Source: DASYQV01 sp036005125
Lineage (GTDB): Bacteria; Acidobacteriota; Vicinamibacteria; Vicinamibacterales; UBA2999
Assembly: GCA_036005125.1 (NCBI GenBank)
Contig: DASYQV010000005.1
Coordinates: forward strand, 1-23,286
Reading direction: 5' to 3'
DNA: 23,286 bases
A program made the position numbers and the translations under genes. The notes beneath the pieces are model-generated. The model had not been told where the DNA came from. It did no database searches and worked only from the letters and a program-made list of their open reading frames with translations. Positions 1-7,467 of this stretch are shown piece by piece. How positions within the stretch are numbered: the stretch's first letter is position 1; every line of letters begins with the position of its first letter.

Positions 1-29
1 GGCGGCGGAGTGGTGGCCGGTCTCCGCGC

Positions 30-96
30 GCCTCCGCGGCTCCGCGTTCTCTGCGTGGAAACGTCTCGGTGACCTCCGCCTGCTCTGCGTTGGATG
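30..96. repeat. Degenerate CTCTGCGT-type word repeat in an intergenic edge
   Basis: The stretch repeats variants of the words CTCCGCG and CTCTGCGT with short A-rich or G-rich joins (for example around 45-60 and 88-96). The same words recur as an inverted pair near 13885-13993. I see no ORF, promoter or RNA gene in positions 1-135. The function is unknown; it looks like a decayed copy of a dispersed intergenic repeat. Confidence 0.4.
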
Positions 97-135
97 AGCG
101 ACGCAAGTTGACCATTCAATTTCGATCAGGCTCCT

Positions 136-196
136 TAGCCCGTTATGCGGGCCACAACGAGTACAAAATTCGCGTTGGGAGCCGCATAACGGGCTA
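136..196. repeat. 15-bp-arm palindrome overlapping the stop codon of the leftward transporter
   Basis: The left arm 136-150 (TAGCCCGTTATGCGG) is exactly complementary to the right arm 182-196. The 31-nt spacer holds a further short match (CAACG at 155-159 with CGTTG at 173-177). Read leftward, the TAG that ends the transporter gene is the first triplet of the palindrome. There is no T-run after the hairpin, so it is either a REP-like element or an atypical terminator. Confidence 0.6.
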
Positions 197-2941
197 CAGG
201 TGAGCGCGCGCCTCGAGCCGCGTCCTCGCTTCCCTCGCAGCCTCACGCAGCAGGGGATCTGGATCGGCGATCCATGCGTCAAGCTGCGGGGTGAAGCCCG
301 CGAGGCCGGCCTGGCCTATCACATACGCGGCGCACGCTTGCAGCCATGAGTCGTCCGTGCAGGCCAGGATCCGCGCCGCTTCCGCCAGAGTCGCGACTGG
401 CACACCAATCACCGCATCCGCCACCCGCACCCGCTCGTCGATCGTCACCTCGCGGTCGAGCAGCGGCACGAGCAGCTCGCGAAGCTGAGGGCTGAGCACT
501 GTTTCGACGAACTCCAACGCGTTGTCGTGAACCACCAGGTTGCCGGACCGCAGGCCGACATACGCGCTGTGCATGTCGATGCCGGGATAGCGCACCTGGA
601 GCAGACGGAAAATGCGCTCGGTCTCGTGCTCGATCGCGTCGCGCACGGCTGGCTCGATCATCTCGGGTGCGACAGCATGACGCGCGACCGCGCCAAGCAC
701 CTGGTGCGATCGGTACAATCCAAGGATCTCGGCGTGAAGGACGACATCGACGAGCTTCTCCTCGACGCGCAGCGGAGCGAGCCGGGCAAGCTTGTTGAGA
801 GCGCGGATGATCCGGAACCGGATCTTCGTGTCGGGTTCCGTGAGGTTCTCCATCAGCACGAAACGCGCATTGGCTGTACTGATTCGAAGCAGCAGCTCCG
901 GAAGCTCGCGGCGAATCTCCCGCGGCACGGCGGGGTCGACGAAGAAGTCGCGCACCGTGCCGACGATGGCGTCGCCAAAGCGCGCCAGCGCATCGATGCC
1001 GTCGGGGACGATGAGCGGCTCCCGCAGCAGATCGAGGACCTCCGGCACGAGCCTGCGCTTCCGCAGCACGCCGACGGCGACCACGGCATGACGCGCGACT
1101 TCTGGATCAGAATCGTGCAGCAGCCGCCGGAGCGGCGACTCGAAGATGTCGGGCAGCCACGTCAGCAGGCGCGCAGCCTCGATGCGGGTCCGCCGACCGT
1201 CATCACCATCGTCCCGCACCATGCCGTCGAGGATCAGTTGAGCCGCATCGACGTTCTGTGCCTTGCCCGGGCGGGCCAGAAAGGCCACCGTCGCCGCTCG
1301 AATGGAATAGTCGGCAAACTCCCCCAATCGATCGATGCGATCCAGCGGGTCGATCGTTGCGTGTTGCGTCAGGTACAGGAGCGCCTCGGTACGGACCTCG
1401 AGATGCCTGTCGTAGAGAAGCCGTTCCACGGTCGGCATGACGGACAGGTCGCCCGCCGATGCGAGCAGCCTTACAGCCCGCATCCGAATGTCGGGCGAGG
1501 CGTGTGTCAGCAGGCCGCGCACGGCTGGATGAACGACCTTGGCGTGGTCCGCTTCGAACACGCCGAGCGCATAGAGGATCTCACCCGCATCGTCACTCGC
1601 CAGGCTCCGCGCGACGATGTCCACACTGGTGCGGTCGAGCACCGGCGCCGCGGCGCGCTCGGTGTCGATCCGGTAATCGCGCAGGCTTATCGTCAGGTTC
1701 TGCACGTACTGCCGGCGCGCGACGAACGCCACCGCCATCCAGACGCCGATCAACACGATGTTCACCGACCCGACCTGCGCCGCCGACAGCCCGACCCATC
1801 CAGCGCATACGAGGACGATCACCCCGGCAAGGCCGTCACCCGTACGCCAGACGACGGTGTCGATGAACGACTTGATCTGAAACGTCTGCGACGCGGGCAC
1901 CGGAAGATACAGGAGCTCCACCGTCGCCTTGTCGAGTGAGTACCGCACGACCTGATCGCTTCCCTTGAGGAACACGGCGGCCGCCAGGCTGCCGGCGATC
2001 AGGAGGCTGACCGTGCTCGCGGCCAGCAGCGTCGGCACGATGAACAAGCCAAAGCCGATACCGAAGGTCCGCAACAGCCGTGTGGTCAGCAGCAACTGCG
2101 CACCAAGCGACAGCAGACCCGCATAGAAATTGAACGTGCCGAAGAACGCCGCGAGCGCATCGGTCTCCGGAATGTGCGCCTTGGCCACAGCTTTGAACTG
2201 CCAACCTGCGACGGTCGTCACGAGCGAGGACACGAACACGAGGCAGGCAATCGAACGGAGGTAAGGCGATGACCAGACGAGAACGAGGCTGTCTCGCAGG
2301 CCGCCGTGCCGCCCCGCTTCGAGCTCGGGTTCCTCGATGCCGGTCGGACGCTCGCGCCAGACGAGGACGACGAGAACGGCGGACACCATCAACACGCCCG
2401 CAACGACCAAGAGGATGTTCTCGGTGCCCAACTGCCGGGCGCTGCGCTCGGTGAGCAGCCCACCCACAATCCAGCCAACGATCGCGCCGCTGCCAATCAG
2501 GCCAAAGACACGCTTGGCCGCGCGGGTAGTGAAGACGTAGTTCGCGAGCGTCCAGACCTGCGCCGGCGCCAGCACGCCGAACATGCCGACCCAGACGTAA
2601 ATCACGGGAAAGAGCCAGCCGCCGCTGCGCGTCACGCTCAGCCACCAGAACGCCAGCGCCGTGGCAGACAGCAGCACGAGGCTGCCGGCCTGAAGCGTGT
2701 GCAATGCAACGCGACGCCCGATTCGCAGATAGATCGAAACAACCAGGCCGACGAGCAGGCCGATTGCCATGTCGACATACGGCAACTGGACGGCCCGGTA
2801 GCGCTCGAGGAAGAGCGCATCCCGCACAGCCTTGCTGGCGACGAAGCTTGCAATGACCAGAAAAAGGTACGTGAAGAGGAGCAGGCCGCGGCGCCCTTCA
2901 CCAGGATGCAGGCGGAGCAGCCGCTCGACGAACCGGATCAT
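194..2941 (-). CDS. Npt/TLC-type nucleotide transporter-like membrane protein with C-terminal HEAT repeats
   Basis: The 915-aa protein has a membrane half (about residues 18-410) with some 10-12 hydrophobic helices, including 20-40, 56-72, 80-101, 109-136, 143-163, 173-195, 227-249, 262-286, 294-325 and 371-407. A soluble tail of HEAT-like helical pairs runs from about 430 to 915. The membrane half resembles ATP/ADP translocases (TLC/Npt1-Npt2 family) and shares the signature RYSxDKxTxEL-LYLPxP (residues 333-349) with the divergent neighbour. Classical family members exchange nucleotides across the inner membrane of intracellular bacteria or plastids; the substrate here is unknown. HEAT repeats normally bind proteins. 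The ATG at 2941 is followed by a basic N-terminus before helix 1. The stop codon falls inside a palindrome. An MFS-like carrier of another solute cannot be excluded. Confidence 0.85.
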   Translation of the reverse strand: MIRFVERLLRLHPGEGRRGLLLFTYLFLVIASFVASKAVRDALFLERYRAVQLPYVDMAIGLLVGLVVSIYLRIGRRVALHTLQAGSLVLLSATALAFWWLSVTRSGGWLFPVIYVWVGMFGVLAPAQVWTLANYVFTTRAAKRVFGLIGSGAIVGWIVGGLLTERSARQLGTENILLVVAGVLMVSAVLVVLVWRERPTGIEEPELEAGRHGGLRDSLVLVWSSPYLRSIACLVFVSSLVTTVAGWQFKAVAKAHIPETDALAAFFGTFNFYAGLLSLGAQLLLTTRLLRTFGIGFGLFIVPTLLAASTVSLLIAGSLAAAVFLKGSDQVVRYSLDKATVELLYLPVPASQTFQIKSFIDTVVWRTGDGLAGVIVLVCAGWVGLSAAQVGSVNIVLIGVWMAVAFVARRQYVQNLTISLRDYRIDTERAAAPVLDRTSVDIVARSLASDDAGEILYALGVFEADHAKVVHPAVRGLLTHASPDIRMRAVRLLASAGDLSVMPTVERLLYDRHLEVRTEALLYLTQHATIDPLDRIDRLGEFADYSIRAATVAFLARPGKAQNVDAAQLILDGMVRDDGDDGRRTRIEAARLLTWLPDIFESPLRRLLHDSDPEVARHAVVAVGVLRKRRLVPEVLDLLREPLIVPDGIDALARFGDAIVGTVRDFFVDPAVPREIRRELPELLLRISTANARFVLMENLTEPDTKIRFRIIRALNKLARLAPLRVEEKLVDVVLHAEILGLYRSHQVLGAVARHAVAPEMIEPAVRDAIEHETERIFRLLQVRYPGIDMHSAYVGLRSGNLVVHDNALEFVETVLSPQLRELLVPLLDREVTIDERVRVADAVIGVPVATLAEAARILACTDDSWLQACAAYVIGQAGLAGFTPQLDAWIADPDPLLREAAREARTRLEARAHL

Positions 2942-3087
2942 CGGCGAAAAGTCTACAATGAAGGCGCTCGTGGAGCATTTCTTCCAAGCCGGTGGCGGCC
3001 GCTCTCGGTTGTCGCGGTCACTGGTTCGCGATGGGACGGGTGTTGTGGCTACGACTCAATCGGTTGAAACGGCCCAGTAGTCCATCC
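2942..3087. promoter_or_regulatory. Divergent promoter region between the two transporter genes
   Basis: These 146 bp separate the two outward-facing starts and must hold both promoters. A TACAAT hexamer at 2954-2959 is a fair -10 for the rightward gene, but I see no good -35 in front of it. No clear operator dyad is visible. The rightward reading frame stays open upstream to a GTG at 2992, but the first 32 codons are basic and unlike the family. Confidence 0.4.
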
Positions 3088-6000
3088 ATGTCTACTCCGC
3101 TGATACGGCGTCTGCTCGCGCCCGTGGTGCAGTTGAGAGAAGGCGAGAGCACCACGACGGCGTTCATGTTCGCGTACTCCTTCCTCGCCATGACGGCGTA
3201 CAACATCCTCAAGCCGATCACGCGGTCGAAGTTCATCTCCGACCTGGGCGCGGACAATCTGCCGTGGGTACAGCTCGTCGCAGGAATTCTGATCGGCTTC
3301 ATCATGCAGGGCTACAGCCGCGCGATCGGCTTCGTGCCGCGGCGCTGGGCGATTCCGGTGACGCAAGCCGGTTGCGTCGTGCTCATTCTCGCGTTCTGGG
3401 TGTTGTTCCAGAGCGGCCAGGACTGGCCGTCGGTCGGCTTTTACGTGCTCGGTCTGATCCTCGGCATCCTCCTGATCAGCCAGTTCTGGACGCTCGCGAA
3501 CGACATCTACGATCCGCGTCAAGCCAAGCGGCTGTTCGGCTTCATCGGCGGCGGCGCCAGCCTGGGCGGGGCGACCGGCGCCGCCATCACGGCCTTTGTC
3601 GTCAAAGAAGTCGGCACAGTGAACCTGCTCCTCGTGAGCGCGGCCATCATGATCGTGTGCCTGCTGCTCGTGGTCGCCATCGTCCGGCGGGAGTCGTCTG
3701 CGGGAGCGTCCACGGTGGGCGCGGAGGAAGAGGGCGTCAGCGGCGGCGAGGCGATCCGGATGCTCCGCGAGTCGAAGCACCTGCAGATCATCGCAATCGT
3801 CATCGCGTGCGCGGCGATGGGCGCGGCGATCATCGAGCAGCAGCTCAACATGGCCGCCGAATCCCGCCTCGGCGCGGGCCAGACCGACAATATCACCGCC
3901 TTCCTCGCACAGGTCACCGTCTACCTGTCGCTGATCGGCTTCGTGATTCAGGTCGGCCTGACGAGCCGCATCCACCGGCTGCTCGGTCTCGGCTTCGCGT
4001 TGATGATTCTGCCGGTGAGCCTCGGCGCCACCGGCCTCGTGATGTTGTTCAACGGCGCGCTCTGGGCCCCAGCGCTGGCCCGCGTGCTCGACACATCGCT
4101 TCGCTACACGGTTGACAAAACCACGCGGGAGATCCTGTTCCTGCCACTGCCGGCCAGCATCAAATACCGCGCGAAGCCGTTCGTCGACGTGACCATGGAC
4201 CGGTTTGCGAAGGCGATGGGCGCGCTGCTGATCCTGGTGCTCATCAAGCCGTGGGGTCTGAGCCTCGACTGGCAGCGCCTCAGCATCGCGAGCCTGACGC
4301 TGATGGCGATCTGGATCGTCATGGCCCTTCGGGCCCGTCGCGAGTATCTGGCCACGTTCCGCCGCAGCATCGAGCATCGCGAGGTCGCGCCGGCTGACAT
4401 CCGCAGCACGCAGGCGGACCTGCAGACGATCGAGACGCTCGTCGAAGAGCTGGCCCATCCCGACGAACGGCGCGTCATCTATGCCATGGACCTGCTGGAA
4501 TCGCTCGAAAAGCGGAACCTGATCACACCGTTGCTCCTGTACCACACGTCTCCCGTGGTTCGCGCGCGCACGCTCAGGGCGCTCCAGTCGATCCGGCCGG
4601 GGCTGGCCGAGCAGTGGCTGCCTGCGATCGAGCGGCTGCTGGCCGACGAGGACGCCGCCGTCCGCGCGGGAGCGGTGCGTGCCATTGCGGCAATCCGCGG
4701 CAGGGAGGCGGTCGGCCTGATGCGGCCGTACCTGGAGGATCCGAATCCGCGCATTGCGGTGACCGCCGCGGTCTCGCTGGCCGCCAGCCCGGATGAAACA
4801 GATGTGCAGACCGCTTACGCAACGCTTCAGCGGTTGAGCAGAAACGCGCGCGATACCGCGGCGCCGGCGCGGCGCGAGGTGGCGCGCGCGCTCGCGCACA
4901 TCGCCAACCCGCGCTTCCGCGATCTCCTCGTGCCGCTGATGGACGACGCCAACCTCGAAGTGGCGCGCTCCGCCATACGGAGCGCCGGGCGCCTGGGGCC
5001 GGACAGCTTCCTGTTCGTCGCGCGGCTCGTGTCGCTGTTGCGCAATCGCCTGCTCAAAGCCGATGCGCGTGCCGTCCTCGTCGGCTACGGCGATGCGGTC
5101 GTCGAGCCGCTCGCGTATTTTCTGGGCGATCAGGACGAGGACCTGTGGGTGCGCCGGCATGTGCCCGCCACGCTCGCGCGCATCCCATCGGTTGCTACGG
5201 TCGACACCCTTGTCAAGGCGCTCGACGATCGCGATGGGTTCCTGCGTTACAAAGCGGTGGTGGCGCTCGACCGCCTGCATCGCGAGCGACCCGACCTGGC
5301 CATTGCGCGACAGCCGATCGAAGCGATGATCCAGTCCGAATCGCTCCGATACTTCAACGCGCTGACGCTTCACTACAACCTGTTCGTGGCCGGCTCCTTT
5401 CCACGGCGCGCGCTGCTCGGCCGCGCGCTCGAGGAAAAGCAAGGGCGATCACGAGCCCGGATCTTCCATCTGCTCGGCCTTGTGTACCCGCCCGCCGACA
5501 TCGACGCGGCGCGATTTGCCATCGAGCACGGGGATGCCCGCGCCCGCGCGAGTGCGGCCGAGTATCTGGACAACATTCTCGAGGGAGCCATACGCAAGCG
5601 CGTCATGCTGATCATCGAGGACATGCCGGCCGACGAGCGCGTGAAACGGGCGAACACTCTATTCCGCACGCGCCGGCGTGACGCGGAGGACACGCTTGCC
5701 CAGCTCATTCACGACGATGCCCAGATCGTCGCCGCAGCGGCGATCCACATGACCGCCGAGCGGGGGATCTGGAAACTCGCCGACGACATCGAGCACGTGC
5801 TGGCGCACCGTGACGTGCACGACTGGTACGTGTTCGAAGCTGCGTCATGGGCACTGGCGGCACGCCAGATGGCCGCCGAGGAACGGCGTGCGCGCTGGCT
5901 GGAGCCGCTTCCATCGGTGGAGCTCGCCGACCGCCTGCGGAGCATTCCGCTCTTCGACTACGTATCGGTCGACGAGCTCTTCCGAGTCGCGGGTACCGGC

Positions 6001-6792
6001 CGGCAGGTGCGCCACGAGCCGGGGCGCGCGTTCTACCAGGCAGGCTCGCCGCCCGACTCCCTGCACTTCCTGATCGACGGCGAGGTGGACGAGGACAACG
6101 GTGAAGGGCAGCCGTCTCGACGACGCGCGCCGACCGTGCTGGCGTTCGAGGAAATACTCGAAGGCACTCCGGCGCGATCGACGGTCCGCGCCGTCGAGGT
6201 CGCGATCTCGCTCTCGCTCACGCGTGAGGAGTTCCTGACGCTCCTCTCCGACAACATCGAGCTGGCGAACGGGCTGTTCAAGCTGCTCCTCGACACCCGC
6301 TTCGGGAGCACCTGGCGCCGCGTCGTTCGCGGCCGTATCTCGAACGAGATCGCAGCTCTGGCAGCCGACGGCCTGCGGCCCATCGAGCGGGTGCTGCTGC
6401 TGCAGACCAGTCCGCTGCTGGCGCGCGCGACGGGAGAGCAGCTGCTGCGGCTGGCCGACATCTCGCGTGAAGTGCCGCTCGTCGAGGGCGCCGTTCTATG
6501 TGGCGAGAACGATGTCGCGGCAATCTACGGTGTCCTGAGCGGAGAGCTCGTGATCGACGCGCGAGGCGAGCCGCCGACGATCGCCCGCGCGGGCGATTCG
6601 ATCGGCATCTACGAGACGCTGGCCGCCATTCCGGCGGGCGCCACCGTGCGCGTCTCGAAGGCAGGCACCGCCCTGCGCATCGACGGTCGTGAACTGTTCG
6701 ATCTGCTGGCCGACGACATCGACCTGGTGCAGGGGCTGTTTTCGGCGCTGCTCCACGCCGAACCTCTCGGCGAACCTGTCGGAGCGTCGTAA
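3088..6792 (+). CDS. Npt/TLC-type nucleotide transporter-like protein with HEAT repeats and two cNMP-binding-like domains
   Basis: From the ATG at 3088 the protein has 1,234 aa. The order is a translocase-like membrane part (about 1-430), HEAT-like repeats (about 440-940), and two tandem cyclic-nucleotide-binding-like beta-barrels (about 952-1071 and 1104-1230). The membrane part carries RYTVDKTTREILFLPLP, matching the paralogue encoded in the opposite direction. In the first barrel the phosphate-cassette-like stretch FEEILEGTPARSTVRA keeps the Arg expected to contact a cyclic phosphate. In the second (IYETLAAIPAGATVRV) that position is Gly, so it may not bind a nucleotide. I infer a transporter whose cytoplasmic tail senses a ligand or partner. 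The upstream GTG at 2992 is possible but less likely. A DinB-like gene follows 7 bp after the stop. Confidence 0.85.
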   Translation: MSTPLIRRLLAPVVQLREGESTTTAFMFAYSFLAMTAYNILKPITRSKFISDLGADNLPWVQLVAGILIGFIMQGYSRAIGFVPRRWAIPVTQAGCVVLILAFWVLFQSGQDWPSVGFYVLGLILGILLISQFWTLANDIYDPRQAKRLFGFIGGGASLGGATGAAITAFVVKEVGTVNLLLVSAAIMIVCLLLVVAIVRRESSAGASTVGAEEEGVSGGEAIRMLRESKHLQIIAIVIACAAMGAAIIEQQLNMAAESRLGAGQTDNITAFLAQVTVYLSLIGFVIQVGLTSRIHRLLGLGFALMILPVSLGATGLVMLFNGALWAPALARVLDTSLRYTVDKTTREILFLPLPASIKYRAKPFVDVTMDRFAKAMGALLILVLIKPWGLSLDWQRLSIASLTLMAIWIVMALRARREYLATFRRSIEHREVAPADIRSTQADLQTIETLVEELAHPDERRVIYAMDLLESLEKRNLITPLLLYHTSPVVRARTLRALQSIRPGLAEQWLPAIERLLADEDAAVRAGAVRAIAAIRGREAVGLMRPYLEDPNPRIAVTAAVSLAASPDETDVQTAYATLQRLSRNARDTAAPARREVARALAHIANPRFRDLLVPLMDDANLEVARSAIRSAGRLGPDSFLFVARLVSLLRNRLLKADARAVLVGYGDAVVEPLAYFLGDQDEDLWVRRHVPATLARIPSVATVDTLVKALDDRDGFLRYKAVVALDRLHRERPDLAIARQPIEAMIQSESLRYFNALTLHYNLFVAGSFPRRALLGRALEEKQGRSRARIFHLLGLVYPPADIDAARFAIEHGDARARASAAEYLDNILEGAIRKRVMLIIEDMPADERVKRANTLFRTRRRDAEDTLAQLIHDDAQIVAAAAIHMTAERGIWKLADDIEHVLAHRDVHDWYVFEAASWALAARQMAAEERRARWLEPLPSVELADRLRSIPLFDYVSVDELFRVAGTGRQVRHEPGRAFYQAGSPPDSLHFLIDGEVDEDNGEGQPSRRRAPTVLAFEEILEGTPARSTVRAVEVAISLSLTREEFLTLLSDNIELANGLFKLLLDTRFGSTWRRVVRGRISNEIAALAADGLRPIERVLLLQTSPLLARATGEQLLRLADISREVPLVEGAVLCGENDVAAIYGVLSGELVIDARGEPPTIARAGDSIGIYETLAAIPAGATVRVSKAGTALRIDGRELFDLLADDIDLVQGLFSALLHAEPLGEPVGAS

Positions 6793-6799
6793 GTAAGCC

Positions 6800-7384
6800 T
6801 TGCACAAGTCCTTCTCGCTTGCACCGGATCTTGACGCCTTCCGGCGCCAGTTCGAGCAGATCTCGGCAGACGCCGATGCTCTCGCGGGCACGCTCACCCA
6901 CGATCAGTTCAACTGGCGTCCCGCTGAGGGTCGCTGGTCAATCGCACAGTGCATCGAACATCTCAACGTGACGGCGCGGCTGTACCTCCCGGCCCTGGAC
7001 GAAGGCATTGACGAAGCGATCCGCCGCGGGCTGTACGGCGAGGGTCCGTTTACGTACTCGCTGTTGACCCGCGCACTGCTCGGCCTCGTCGAGTCACCTC
7101 CGCGCATCCGGTTGAAAACCCCGAAGGCATTCCTCCCTCCCCCGGAACGTGGACGCCAGGAGACATTGGCCGCCTTTCGCGCATACCAGATCCAATACGT
7201 CGATCGCCTTCGCCAGGCGAACGGCCTCGACTTGTCTCGTGCGCGCGTCGCACATCCGGGGTCGCGCTTGGTGCGCATCGCACTCGGCACCGGATTCGCG
7301 ATCGTCTGCGCGCACGAACGACGGCACCTGTGGCAGGCGGGGCAGGTGCGGCAGGATCCGGCGTTTCCCATGGGACGTACGTAG
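6800..7384 (+). CDS. DinB-like (DinB_2/DUF1569 type) putative metal-dependent enzyme
   Basis: The 194-aa protein fits the DinB/YfiT four-helix fold: a first-helix pattern ending in WSIAQCIEHLN and a late HERRHLWQ motif. H54, H172 and H176 would form the three-His metal site of the family. Members include thiol-dependent transferases and many proteins of unknown function, and the sequence alone does not give the substrate. The start is a TTG 7 bp after the transporter stop, with no strong Shine-Dalgarno, so translation is probably coupled. The TAG stop lies in the left arm of a strong palindrome, which may have set the C-terminus (ending PMGRT). Confidence 0.75.
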   Translation: MHKSFSLAPDLDAFRRQFEQISADADALAGTLTHDQFNWRPAEGRWSIAQCIEHLNVTARLYLPALDEGIDEAIRRGLYGEGPFTYSLLTRALLGLVESPPRIRLKTPKAFLPPPERGRQETLAAFRAYQIQYVDRLRQANGLDLSRARVAHPGSRLVRIALGTGFAIVCAHERRHLWQAGQVRQDPAFPMGRT

Positions 7385-7446
7385 GCCGCATCTAAAGATG
7401 CGGCCTACGTACGCGATGCGGCGTAGGTACGCGATGCGGCCTACGT
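7376..7446. repeat. 17-bp-arm perfect hairpin followed by 18-bp tandem repeats between convergent genes
   Basis: Positions 7376-7392 pair perfectly with 7397-7413 around a TAAA loop. The right arm then continues into two further 18-bp units, 7411-7428 and 7429-7446, which differ at two positions and both contain ACGCGATGCGGC. The element sits where the DinB-like gene and the propeller-GGT gene converge, so it could end transcription from both sides, though there is no U-tract. It also looks like a REP-type repeat unit that has duplicated. The DinB stop codon (7382-7384) is part of the left arm. Confidence 0.75.
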
Positions 7447-7467
7447 CACGGAATGGGTAACGGAATC

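Noticed and set aside
527..1939. Long open frame on the + strand opposite the leftward transporter
   Set aside because: It is His/Arg/Asp-rich with no recognisable motif. The transporter on the other strand has clear helices and repeats. Long antisense frames are expected at high G+C.
3049..5442. 797-codon open frame antisense to the rightward transporter
   Set aside because: Low-complexity Arg/His/Gln/Asp composition and no family signature; a shadow of the real gene.
7376..7446. CRISPR array
   Set aside because: The repeats are directly adjacent with no spacers, and no cas gene is present.
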